NCBI RefSeq assembly: GCF_009724685.1
Contig: NZ_WMEF01000013.1
Coordinates: 1 to 64,000, forward strand
Origin: Lysinibacillus cavernae
GTDB lineage: Bacteria; Bacillota; Bacilli; Bacillales_A; Planococcaceae
Direction: 5' to 3'
DNA: 64,000 nucleotides
Position 1 is the first letter of the stretch. Each line of letters starts with the position of its first letter. This document shows, piece by piece, positions 16,893 through 25,059 of this stretch. Below the pieces are notes generated by a model that did no database searches, had not been told where the DNA came from, and saw only the letters and a program-made list of their open reading frames with translations. The translations under genes were made by a program, and so were the position numbers.

Positions 16893-17282
16893 TTGAAGAC
16901 GATACAGGAAGTGGCACAGCAGTTTAATGTGTCTACACGAACAATTCGTTATTATGAGGAACTTGGACTTCTTTGTCCTCATCGTTCATCGGCCAACCAG
17001 CGAACCTTTTCGAAAAAAGAATTGGCGAAGCTCAAGCTTATTTTCAGAGGGAAGCGTTATGGATTTTCATTGGAGGAAATCAAGGAGATGGTTTTACTGT
17101 TTGATTTTGATCGCTCGGGAATTCAACAATTGGAGCGAACTGTTGCATACGGTGAACAAAAAATTCAAGAGATTGATAGTAAAATAGCTGAACTTACGCA
17201 AATGAAACACGAATTACAACAAATGCATGGCATGTTTAATGAAAAATTAACGACTTTAAAGGGAGAGATACATCATGAATAG
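16893..17282 (+). CDS. MerR-family regulator of acyl-CoA catabolism
   Basis: A 129-aa MerR regulator. An N-terminal winged helix (TIQEVAQQFNVSTRTIRYYE) is followed by the RSSANQRTFSKKEL wing and a long coiled-coil dimer helix (about 75-118). No C-terminal metal- or ligand-binding cysteines are seen. The start is TTG 16893 with GGAGGGGG upstream; the nearby ATG is out of frame. It is first in an operon with an acyl-CoA ligase and an acyl-CoA dehydrogenase, overlapping the ligase by 8 bases. An acyl-CoA or fatty/branched-chain acid signal is therefore likely. The promoter spacer palindrome suggests autoregulation. Confidence 0.82.
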   Translation: MKTIQEVAQQFNVSTRTIRYYEELGLLCPHRSSANQRTFSKKELAKLKLIFRGKRYGFSLEEIKEMVLLFDFDRSGIQQLERTVAYGEQKIQEIDSKIAELTQMKHELQQMHGMFNEKLTTLKGEIHHE

Positions 17283-18777
17283 TTCCAATTTGTTAGCGCG
17301 TAATGCCCGTAAGTATCCGAAAAACGAAGCCGTAATTTGTCATGGCAGAAGAATGACTTATTGTGATTTAGATGAGCAAGTGACACGTTTTAGTCATGCT
17401 TTGCTGGAGCAGGGAGTAAAGCAGGGTGATAAGGTTTTAATTTTTATGCCTAACGTTGCAGAGTTTGTTGTAAGCTATTTTGCCATTCAGCGTATTGGAG
17501 CTATAGTAGTTCCGGTCAATGCAAAGTTTACATTGCAGGAAGTAGAATATGTGGCACAGCATGCCGAAGCGAAAGTGATTGTCGCTCATGAAGCCATTTT
17601 TGCTACAGTTGAACATATAATGGTCATCCCATTAAAAATTAAAACAGGTCAAGAGAAAGCTGGCTGGCTTCATTACGAAACAATGATTCAAAATGCTAGC
17701 ACACAACCGATAGATTGTCAGCTTCATGAAGATGATGCTTCGACTATTTTATATACATCAGGTACGACAGGGAAACCAAAAGGTGTGTTATTTAGCTATC
17801 GTAATATTATAACTGTGGCACAAATGATTGCAGTCGAAATGGAAGTAAAACCTGAAAGCCGTATTTTACTGATGATGCCACTAACACATTCAGCACCATT
17901 ACATTTATTTTTAATGGCAGGTGTACTTGTAGGGTCGACAAATGTATTAACACCAACATTTACACCAGACTTATTCATCGATTCCATTGAGCAAGAAAAA
18001 ACTACTCATTTCTTTGGTGCACCTGTTGCCTACTTATTAACGGCACAGATACCAAGATTACAAACAGCCGATCTATCATCCATGAAATGGTGGGTATATG
18101 GTGGTGCACCATTATCTCAAAATGAGGTTCATTTCATTCAACAGGCATTTCGAACAAATAATTTAACCTGTGTGTATGGATTGACGGAGGCAGGTCCAAG
18201 TGGTTCGTTGCTATTTGGCAAGGAGCATGAAACAAAAGGAGGGAGTATTGGCAAGAGAGCACCGCTTGGGACAGAGCTGCGTATTGTCAATGACAATGGT
18301 GAAGATGTGCGTGTGGGTGAAGTAGGAGAAATTGTCTTGTTGGGGGAGGGCAATATGCTTGGCTACTACAAGGATGAAATGGCAACCAATGCTGCTTTTA
18401 TTGATGGCTGGTTAAAATCAGGGGATCTAGCTCGTATGGATGAAGATGGCTATATTTGGATTGTTGATCGAAAAAAAGATGTGATTATTTCGGGAGGCGT
18501 CAATATTTATCCAAAAGAAATTGAAGATTGTATTGTAGGTTTTGAGGGGATATTTGAAGTGGCTGTGATTGGTGTACCACATCCACAGTGGGGGGAAACT
18601 GTAAAGGCAGTTTATTCCGCGAAACAAGATATTGATGAAAATGCTCTAAAAGCGTATTTAGAGGAGCAGCTTGCAAAGTATAAAATACCGCGAATTTTTG
18701 AAAAAGTGGAAGCGCTACCACGGAATGCTTCAGGCAAAATATTAAAACAATCATTGAAGGGACAAGAGGTGAGGTAG
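17275..18777 (+). CDS. AMP-forming acyl-CoA ligase (fatty-acid-CoA ligase type)
   Basis: A 500-aa ANL-superfamily adenylating enzyme. It activates a carboxylic acid to acyl-AMP and then acyl-CoA. The P-loop ILYTSGTTGKPKGV lies near residue 160, the A5-type YGLTEAG near 305, and the hinge region WLKSGDLARMDEDGY with VDRKKDVIISGGVNIYPKE near 385-420. The C-terminal lysine is in PRNASGKILK. The chain length of the substrate cannot be told from sequence. ATG 17275 follows GGGAGAG and overlaps the regulator gene; the dehydrogenase begins 1 base after the stop, so the three genes form one unit. Confidence 0.88.
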   Translation: MNSSNLLARNARKYPKNEAVICHGRRMTYCDLDEQVTRFSHALLEQGVKQGDKVLIFMPNVAEFVVSYFAIQRIGAIVVPVNAKFTLQEVEYVAQHAEAKVIVAHEAIFATVEHIMVIPLKIKTGQEKAGWLHYETMIQNASTQPIDCQLHEDDASTILYTSGTTGKPKGVLFSYRNIITVAQMIAVEMEVKPESRILLMMPLTHSAPLHLFLMAGVLVGSTNVLTPTFTPDLFIDSIEQEKTTHFFGAPVAYLLTAQIPRLQTADLSSMKWWVYGGAPLSQNEVHFIQQAFRTNNLTCVYGLTEAGPSGSLLFGKEHETKGGSIGKRAPLGTELRIVNDNGEDVRVGEVGEIVLLGEGNMLGYYKDEMATNAAFIDGWLKSGDLARMDEDGYIWIVDRKKDVIISGGVNIYPKEIEDCIVGFEGIFEVAVIGVPHPQWGETVKAVYSAKQDIDENALKAYLEEQLAKYKIPRIFEKVEALPRNASGKILKQSLKGQEVR

Positions 18778-18778
18778 C

Positions 18779-20446
18779 ATGAAGGTTTTACAACAGGAAG
18801 TAACGCAAATTACTAACTTTTTTACAGATGATGAAACACTTCAAAACGTACTAGAAATGATGCTAGATAAAGAGTTTTTATCATATGCCCAGAGAGAGCT
18901 GACAGACTTCGGTGAGTTATGTGCGGGTGATATTGATGTGAGGGCAAAACATACTGATCGGCAGGGGGAGCCACGCCTACAAAGGTATAATGCCTATGGT
19001 GAAGAAGTATCAGAGGTTTGGGTCAATGATGGCTACAAGAAAACGATTGAGGCGACATATAATGCGGGCATTGTTGGCTACGTGCATAAGGAAATACCGC
19101 AACTAGGTCACAAGGGAAATTACGTCTATAGCTTTGCGCAAGGTTATTTACTGTCACATGCAGAACCCGGTTTTTATTGTCCCGTGACATTGACGATGGC
19201 TACTGCCTATCTATTAGACCATTATGCTGATGAAGAAGTAAAGCAACGTTTCTTACCACATGTTTGTGCAACGGGGAATACGGAGTTATATGAAGGTGCG
19301 ACATTTTTAACAGAACGTCAAGGAGGATCAGACGTTGGGGCAAATGTTGTAGAGGCAAGAAAGGAAGACAATCAATACCGTCTCTATGGTGAAAAATACT
19401 TCGCATCCAATGCAGGTATGTGTGGGGTAGCAATGGTGTTGGCACGTCTGGAAGGTGCTCAGGCAGGTTCAAAAGGTTTAACTTTATTTGCAGTACCGTG
19501 GCGTAAAGAAGATGGAACGACGAATAATCTTCGCATTCGTCGGCTTAAAGATAAATTAGGTGTTCGAGCAGTTCCATCGGGAGAGGTTGAGTTTAATGGC
19601 GCACTTGCTTACGTTGTAGGTGAACAAAATAAAGGGATTTATTACATGCTAGAAGCCCTAAATCTATCAAGAATTTGTAATGCAGTAGCATCCATTGGTA
19701 TTATGCGTCGTGGCTTCTTAGAGGCGAAGCATTATGTAACAAATCGATATGCATTTGGCAAGCCCTTAACGCAATATCCGATGATTCAGGATACATTAGG
19801 TAAATTCGCAGCTAAGCTACATGTAGAAGTAGCAACTGTATTTGATCTTATTCAATTATATGATAAAGTGACGAGTGGTCAGGGGACACAACAAGATATA
19901 ATTATGAATCGCTTATATATTGCTATTATGAAAAAGGAAACGGCAGAGCAAGCAGTGCATTATGCAAGTGAAGCCATCGAATTACATGGAGGTAATGGCT
20001 ATATTGAGGACTTTGTAACACCTCGCTTACTGAGAGACGCGCAAGTATTGACGGTATGGGAAGGAACAGCTAATATTCTGGCCTTGGAACTTATTCGTTT
20101 AGTTGATAAGTTTCATGCACATGAACTATTTGTCCGTGAGATGGAGGAACGGTTAGAAAGATTAACGGATAGTCCATTAGTGCAGATCGTTAAAGAACAA
20201 TTAACTAATTTAGAGGCAACATTACAAATTTTTAGTGCTTTAGACGAAGCAACTAAAACGTTTGAAGCAAAAGATGTTGCGAAAAAAATGGCTCAGCTGT
20301 ATGAAAGTGTAGTAGCAGTTGAATGGGCACAAAAATTTGGTGGGAAATATGAAAAGTTAGCGGACGTTTATTTAGAGCAGACGTGGTCATTGCGACAAAT
20401 AGGATCTCAAATGAAAACAGTTCAATATTTTTCTGAAATTGTATAA
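18779..20446 (+). CDS. AidB-like acyl-CoA dehydrogenase
   Basis: A 555-aa flavoprotein of the acyl-CoA dehydrogenase superfamily, longer than the common 380-aa class. It carries the AidB-type motif ATFLTERQGGSDVGAN (about 178-193), a middle beta domain (RIRRLKDKLGVRAVPSGEVEF) and a C-terminal helical domain with ELHGGNGYIEDF and VLTVWEGTANILALE. A roughly 115-residue C-terminal extension follows. Its position after an acyl-CoA ligase suggests it oxidises the CoA ester made by that enzyme. A role in DNA-alkylation response, as for E. coli AidB, is less likely in this setting. AGAGGTGAG precedes ATG 18779. Confidence 0.85.
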   Translation: MKVLQQEVTQITNFFTDDETLQNVLEMMLDKEFLSYAQRELTDFGELCAGDIDVRAKHTDRQGEPRLQRYNAYGEEVSEVWVNDGYKKTIEATYNAGIVGYVHKEIPQLGHKGNYVYSFAQGYLLSHAEPGFYCPVTLTMATAYLLDHYADEEVKQRFLPHVCATGNTELYEGATFLTERQGGSDVGANVVEARKEDNQYRLYGEKYFASNAGMCGVAMVLARLEGAQAGSKGLTLFAVPWRKEDGTTNNLRIRRLKDKLGVRAVPSGEVEFNGALAYVVGEQNKGIYYMLEALNLSRICNAVASIGIMRRGFLEAKHYVTNRYAFGKPLTQYPMIQDTLGKFAAKLHVEVATVFDLIQLYDKVTSGQGTQQDIIMNRLYIAIMKKETAEQAVHYASEAIELHGGNGYIEDFVTPRLLRDAQVLTVWEGTANILALELIRLVDKFHAHELFVREMEERLERLTDSPLVQIVKEQLTNLEATLQIFSALDEATKTFEAKDVAKKMAQLYESVVAVEWAQKFGGKYEKLADVYLEQTWSLRQIGSQMKTVQYFSEIV

Positions 20447-20453
20447 TAGTGTA

Positions 20454-20489
20454 GGAGTCGTCTTGAATGGAGGCGACTTCTTTTATTTT
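20454..20489 (+). terminator. Terminator of the merR-ligase-dehydrogenase operon
   Basis: GGAGTCG (20454-20460) pairs with CGACTTC (20474-20480), with one G-U pair, followed by TTTTATTTT. Confidence 0.7.
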
Positions 20490-20515
20490 CATGTATAATG
20501 AAATCAACTGAATAT

Positions 20516-20700
20516 TATAAAGGTTCTTTACTTAAGTAAAGTGAAAAGGGAAATCAGTGCAATTCTGATGCGGTCCCGCCACTGTAAGTGTGAGTTTTTT
20601 CAAATGATGCCACTGAATATTTCGGGAAGGCTTGAAAAAACGTAATGAGCACAAGCCAGGAGACCTGCCTTTATAGCATAGACATAACAGCCTACGAGGA
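20516..20700 (+). promoter_or_regulatory. Cobalamin (AdoCbl) riboswitch
   Basis: Recognisable parts include GGTTCTTTA and AAGTGAAAAGGGAA (20523-20552), the core GCGGTCCCGCCACTGTAA (20570-20587), and the B12 box AAGCCAGGAGACCTGCC (20653-20669). It lies 130-310 bases upstream of the btuF start and is followed by a terminator hairpin. When adenosylcobalamin binds, expression of the uptake operon should stop by premature termination. Confidence 0.95.
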
Positions 20701-20740
20701 TAGGATGGTGGAATTTGTATCAGTTTTTTGGTGCGATTTT

Positions 20741-20776
20741 GCCCCCTCATCATTCGAAGATGAGGGGGCTTATTTT
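20741..20776 (+). terminator. Expression-platform terminator of the B12 riboswitch
   Basis: GCCCCCTCATC (20741-20751) pairs perfectly with GATGAGGGGGC (20759-20769), followed by TTATTTT. It lies between the riboswitch and the btuF ribosome binding site, as expected for transcriptional control. Confidence 0.88.
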
Positions 20777-20828
20777 GTCAAAAAAGTAGTAGAACAAATG
20801 ACGCACAGATCAACGAAGGAGGATTCAC

Positions 20829-21800
20829 ATGAAGAAATTTTGGAAAATAGGGTTATCAGCATTTTTAGCAGTAGGGTTACTAACTGCTTGTGGCCAAGAA
20901 GCGAAAAATGACAAGCCAGCAGCTACTGAGCAGCAAACACAGCAAGAGTCAACACAGGTGGATGAAGCAACATTCCCAATGACCGTAACAGATGCGATTG
21001 GCAAGGACATTACACTTGAATCACCTCCTGAAAAAATTGTTTCACTAATCCCAAGTAACACAGAAATATTATTTGGCCTGGGGTTAAACGATGAAATAGT
21101 AGGTGTGACAGACAACGATGATTATCCAACAGAGGTAGCTGAAAAAGAAAAGGTTGGCGGCATGGAGTACAATATTGAAAAAATTATTGCTCTCCAGCCA
21201 GATATCGTTTTTTCACATGAATCTAGCATGTCGCTTTCAGAAGCAGCCATTGAACAGCTTGAATCAGCAGGTGTGAAAGTATTTGTGGTGAAAAATGCAC
21301 AAGATTTTAATGAAACATACACAACGATTGAGCAGCTTGGCCGTGCTACAGGGAAATTACCAGAGGCTGAGAAAATTATTACAAACATGAAGGCAAAAGT
21401 GGAAGAAGTTCTAGCTAAAGTAAAGGATGTTGAACCTAAGAAAGTTATAGTAGAAGCATCTGATGAACCAGATATTTATACAGCTGGTAATGGTACATTT
21501 ATGAATGCAATGCTTGAGATGATTCATGCAGAAAATGTAGCGGCAGATGCTGATAATTGGTATAAAATTGATGCAGAACAAATTATCGCGAAAAATCCAG
21601 ATGTCATCGTAGTGACCTATCACTATGTACCTGATATTTTAACAAAAATACCGCAGCGTGCTGGCTTCGATACAATTAATGCCGTGAAAAATAATGCAAT
21701 TGTACAAGTAGATGAAAGCACAACAAGTCGTCAAGGACCCCGTTTAGGAGAAGGTCTTGAAGAATTAGCGAAAGCCATCTACCCAGAGGTATTTAAGTGA
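20829..21800 (+). CDS. btuF: Vitamin B12 ABC transporter, substrate-binding lipoprotein
   Basis: A 323-aa extracellular lipoprotein. The signal peptide ends in the lipobox LLTAC with Cys21, followed by a Gln/Thr-rich tether (22-50) and a BtuF/FecB-type two-lobe binding domain. The latter starts TVTDAIGKDITLESPPEKIV and includes SLIPSNTEILFGLGL and IIALQPDIVF. Cobalamin specificity is supported by the riboswitch upstream and the CbiZ and PduO genes downstream. GAAGGAGG precedes ATG 20829. Its stop codon overlaps the permease start by 4 bases. Confidence 0.93.
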   Translation: MKKFWKIGLSAFLAVGLLTACGQEAKNDKPAATEQQTQQESTQVDEATFPMTVTDAIGKDITLESPPEKIVSLIPSNTEILFGLGLNDEIVGVTDNDDYPTEVAEKEKVGGMEYNIEKIIALQPDIVFSHESSMSLSEAAIEQLESAGVKVFVVKNAQDFNETYTTIEQLGRATGKLPEAEKIITNMKAKVEEVLAKVKDVEPKKVIVEASDEPDIYTAGNGTFMNAMLEMIHAENVAADADNWYKIDAEQIIAKNPDVIVVTYHYVPDILTKIPQRAGFDTINAVKNNAIVQVDESTTSRQGPRLGEGLEELAKAIYPEVFK

Positions 21801-22798
21801 AAAAAATAGCAGTAGCCTATGTATTAACATGTACGCTTCTTATCATAAGCATCTGGTGTGGCGTAGCTATAGGCTCAGTTCATATTCCATTAGAGGTTAT
21901 ATGGAATCAGGCAGTTGATGAAACAGCTGCCAATATCTTCTGGAAAATCCGCTTACCACGTGTGCTTTTAGCGGGACTAGTAGGGGCATCTCTCGCCATC
22001 GCAGGAGCAGCTTTCCAAGGTTTATTAAAAAATCCATTAGCAGATCCGTATACGTTAGGTGTTTCCTCTGGTGCTTCTGTTGGTGCAGTTATGACCATCT
22101 TTTTTAGTATATCCATACCTGTTGTAGGTCTGTATGCCTTACCAACCTTTAGTATGATTGGTGCTATGATTACCATGATAATTGTTATGAGCTTTGCTAG
22201 AATCGTAGATCGTTCATTGAGGATGGAAACGTTGATATTAACAGGTGTTATTTTTAGCTCATTTTTAGGTTCTCTCATTTCTTTAATGATTGCTTTATCT
22301 GGAGAGGAACTACGTCAAGTAATTGGCTGGTTACTTGGTTCTGTGTCAATGCGAGGATGGCCGTATGTCCAAATGATTATCCCGTTTGTCGTTGTAGGAA
22401 CACTCATGCTATGGACACAAAGACGAGAGCTAAATGTTTTGTTATATGGTGAAGAACGAGCGAAACATTTAGGTGTCAATGTGAAGCGGAGTAAGTATTT
22501 GATTTTAGCAGGTGGGTCCATGCTAACTGGAGCTGCCGTAGCTGTTTCCGGCACAATTGGCTTTGTAGGCTTAGTTGTTCCACATATGACAAGGATGATT
22601 TGGGGTTCAGACCATCGCCATCTACTACCATTATCGTTTTTAAATGGTGCTACATTACTCATTATTTGTGATTTAGTAGCACGAACAATCATTTTGCCAA
22701 GAGAGCTACCAATTGGTGTTATAACTGCATTTATTGGGGCACCTGTTTTTTCCTACATTTTTTATAAGCAGCGAAGAAGCAAGGGGGTAAGGGCATGA
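21797..22798 (+). CDS. btuC: Vitamin B12 ABC transporter, permease
   Basis: A 333-aa polytopic membrane protein of the FecCD/BtuC family with about ten hydrophobic segments. Family motifs are visible: IRLPRVLLAGLVGASLAIAG, FQGLLKNPLADPYTLGVSSG and GTIGFVGLVVPHMTR near the C-terminal ATPase-coupling region. The start is GTG 21797, overlapping the btuF stop (GTGA). Its own stop overlaps the ATPase gene by 4 bases (ATGA). The tight coupling supports a single BtuFCD complex. Confidence 0.93.
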   Translation: MKKIAVAYVLTCTLLIISIWCGVAIGSVHIPLEVIWNQAVDETAANIFWKIRLPRVLLAGLVGASLAIAGAAFQGLLKNPLADPYTLGVSSGASVGAVMTIFFSISIPVVGLYALPTFSMIGAMITMIIVMSFARIVDRSLRMETLILTGVIFSSFLGSLISLMIALSGEELRQVIGWLLGSVSMRGWPYVQMIIPFVVVGTLMLWTQRRELNVLLYGEERAKHLGVNVKRSKYLILAGGSMLTGAAVAVSGTIGFVGLVVPHMTRMIWGSDHRHLLPLSFLNGATLLIICDLVARTIILPRELPIGVITAFIGAPVFSYIFYKQRRSKGVRA

Positions 22799-24255
22799 TT
22801 GTTGTCAAACATTTAGCAGGAGGCTATGAAGACGTACCAATCGTCAAGGATATTAGCTTTACCGTTGAAAAAGGAAAAATTCTTGGGATTTTAGGACCAA
22901 ATGGCAGTGGGAAATCCACATTATTAAAAGTAATGAGTGGTATCTTACCAGCTACTGCTGGCACGATTACGATTGATGGGCAAGATATTCTTTCTTATAA
23001 TGCTCGTGCTTTAGCAAAAAAGATGGCTGTACTACCACAGCTTCATGCAAATGCTTTCTCAAACAGTGTGAGGGAGGCCGTTTCTCTTGGGCGCTACCCA
23101 CATCAAACAGGCTTTTTTTCAAGCTGGTCTGAACGTGATGAACAGGCTGTTCAACATGCTATGCTTCAAACCGGCGTGAAGCGTTATGAGCATACGCCAA
23201 TGGAATTTTTATCTGGCGGTGAACAACAAAGGGTTTTCGTAGCACAAGCACTTGCTCAAACAGCAGAAATTCTACTGCTAGATGAGCCAACGAATCATCT
23301 AGACATTGCACATCAACGTCAAATCTTAGATTTGGTACGGAAAGAAGCCGTGGAGTGTGGTTTAACAGTTGTCATGGTACTACATGATATGAATTTAGCT
23401 TCGCTGTATTGTGATGAATTACTACTCATGGAGAGTGGCCAAATGAGAGCACTTGGTGCACCACATGAAGTATTAATTGCATCCCAAATTGAAGAAGTTT
23501 ATCAAGCAAGAGTTGCTACATATGCACATCCTGAAATACCAAAACCACAAATTACAATGATGCCTGCAGCAACCGATTATCAGCAGCGGGCTGTAATAAA
23601 AAAACAACAATTCATGATAACGGAACATTATATTCAACTCCAAACAGAGATTCCTTTAAAAACAGTGTCTTCAGCAGTTCATAATCCAGGTATTGGCTGG
23701 CATAATTGTTTATTAAATCGCTCTGTACCTGCTGATTATGTAATCAGTGATGTAAAGAGAGAAGTTAGTGAATTTTTGCAAAGGGAAAATTTCTCACCTA
23801 CAAATACTGTTGTCATGCTGACAGCAGTGCCAACAGCTCTTGTGGCAATCAATGAATTTTCTGCTCCTTTTGGTAGTATGATAGTAGCTGTAACAGCTGG
23901 AGTGGGCAATGCGGTTGATGTTTCGCGTGTACACGAAAGGCAAGATGATCCATATATTGGTACTATTAATACTTGGGTCATTATCAATGGCTGTTTATCG
24001 GAGGAAGCATTTTTTCAGGCGATGATGACCGCTACGGAAGCAAAAACGAAAGCTTTGCAATCAGAAAATATTCGTGATGAACGAAGTGGAACTATTGCTA
24101 CAGGTACTGCTACAGATAGTCTATTAATTGCGGCAACTCAAAAAGGGGAAGAAATGCTGTATGGTGGCCCAATTACGGAAGTTGGTAAAATGATTGCAAA
24201 GGGCGTTTATGAAACAACGGTTCAGGCGATTAGAAATTATAAAAATCAATATTAG
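22795..24255 (+). CDS. btuD: BtuD-CbiZ fusion: B12 transporter ATPase with adenosylcobinamide amidohydrolase
   Basis: A 486-aa two-domain protein. Residues 1-250 are an ABC ATPase: Walker A GPNGSGKST, signature LSGGEQQRV, Walker B ILLLDEPTNHLD and a switch His in VLHDM. Residues from about 270 to the end match CbiZ, which hydrolyses adenosylcobinamide to cobyric acid so that foreign or incomplete corrinoids can be rebuilt. Landmarks are NPGIGWHNCLLNR, VMLTAVPTALVA, TAGVGNAVDVSR and TGTATDSLLIAAT. The fusion places salvage at the cytoplasmic mouth of the importer. Such BtuD-CbiZ fusions are known in some bacilli. Confidence 0.9.
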   Translation: MIVVKHLAGGYEDVPIVKDISFTVEKGKILGILGPNGSGKSTLLKVMSGILPATAGTITIDGQDILSYNARALAKKMAVLPQLHANAFSNSVREAVSLGRYPHQTGFFSSWSERDEQAVQHAMLQTGVKRYEHTPMEFLSGGEQQRVFVAQALAQTAEILLLDEPTNHLDIAHQRQILDLVRKEAVECGLTVVMVLHDMNLASLYCDELLLMESGQMRALGAPHEVLIASQIEEVYQARVATYAHPEIPKPQITMMPAATDYQQRAVIKKQQFMITEHYIQLQTEIPLKTVSSAVHNPGIGWHNCLLNRSVPADYVISDVKREVSEFLQRENFSPTNTVVMLTAVPTALVAINEFSAPFGSMIVAVTAGVGNAVDVSRVHERQDDPYIGTINTWVIINGCLSEEAFFQAMMTATEAKTKALQSENIRDERSGTIATGTATDSLLIAATQKGEEMLYGGPITEVGKMIAKGVYETTVQAIRNYKNQY

Positions 24256-24267
24256 GAGATGAGAGAA

Positions 24268-24831
24268 ATGAAACTTTACACGAAAACAGGCGATACGGGG
24301 AAAACAAGTCTTATTGGAGGTCGCGTTGATAAAGATAGTTTACGTGTTGAAACATATGGGGCGATTGATGAATTAAATTCTTTTATTGGTAAGGCTGTAA
24401 GCGAGTTAGATCAAACACTTTTCAAGGATATTTTGACTGACTTAGAAACGATTCAGCATGAACTTTTTGATGCTGGTGGAGATCTTGCCAATGTAATGAA
24501 AGAACGAAATTATAAGCTAACAGAGCAACCAATTGAAGTGCTAGAAGCACGTATCGATGCATTATCAGATGAAGCACCACCATTACAACGTTTTATTTTA
24601 CCAGGAGGCGCACCAGCAGCAGCAACTTTACACATTGCTCGTACAGTTGCACGTCGAGCAGAGCGTGAGATGGTGACGCTTATGAAGGAAGTTGAAGATG
24701 TGCCGAAGGTTGTGCAAAAATATTTAAATCGATTATCAGATTATTTATTTGCAGCTGCTCGTGTTGTAAATGCCCGATTAAATGTAGCGGATGTTGAATA
24801 TATTCGCAGTGGGAATGTCTTTAAAAAGTAA
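24268..24831 (+). CDS. pduO: ATP:cob(I)alamin adenosyltransferase (PduO type)
   Basis: A 187-aa enzyme that attaches the 5'-deoxyadenosyl group of ATP to cob(I)alamin, making the coenzyme form. The N-terminal ATP-binding motif KLYTKTGDTGKTSLIGG, then VETYGAIDELNSFIG, FILPGGAPAAATLHIARTV and RRAEREMV are family hallmarks. The second ATG (24268) is chosen because AGGAG ends 9 bases upstream; the ATG at 24259 abuts that site. It closes the B12 uptake operon and supplies the cofactor for the mutase IcmF encoded 8 kb downstream. Confidence 0.94.
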   Translation: MKLYTKTGDTGKTSLIGGRVDKDSLRVETYGAIDELNSFIGKAVSELDQTLFKDILTDLETIQHELFDAGGDLANVMKERNYKLTEQPIEVLEARIDALSDEAPPLQRFILPGGAPAAATLHIARTVARRAEREMVTLMKEVEDVPKVVQKYLNRLSDYLFAAARVVNARLNVADVEYIRSGNVFKK

Positions 24832-24860
24832 AAATTAGTTTTGTAAAGAAAGTAAAAATG

Positions 24861-24893
24861 GCTACTTTGAAAAAATTCAGGGTGGCTTTTTTT
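24861..24893 (+). terminator. Terminator of the B12 operon
   Basis: GCTACTTTGAA (24861-24871) pairs with TTCAGGGTGGC (24876-24886) using three G-U pairs, followed by seven T residues. It works only on the plus-strand RNA. Confidence 0.8.
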
Positions 24894-24945
24894 CTTGTAA
24901 AATGTAAGAATATAAAATTATCAGAAATATTTCCGTTTTATGTTG

Positions 24946-24965
24946 ACTGAATGCTCACTCATTTA
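24946..24965 (+). promoter_or_regulatory. Putative fatty-acid operator upstream of fadF
   Basis: TGACTGAATGCTCACTCATT matches, except for two transitions and the 3' edge, the inverted motif at 27420-27439 before the thiolase. TGAATG-N6-CATTTA also resembles the B. subtilis FadR box. A TetR regulator gene lies in the same cluster. A TATAAT box follows at 24978-24983. Confidence 0.6.
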
Positions 24966-25059
24966 TTAGAATAGGAATATAATGATGTACATTTCCGTAT
25001 GAACTAGCAAATTTACCACAAAGAGAGAAAATTACGACAAACTAAAGGGGGGACCAACC

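Noticed and set aside
20645-20911. 88-codon plus-strand frame overlapping the B12 riboswitch
   Set aside because: It runs through the B12 box, the terminator and the start of btuF in another frame, with no start signal.
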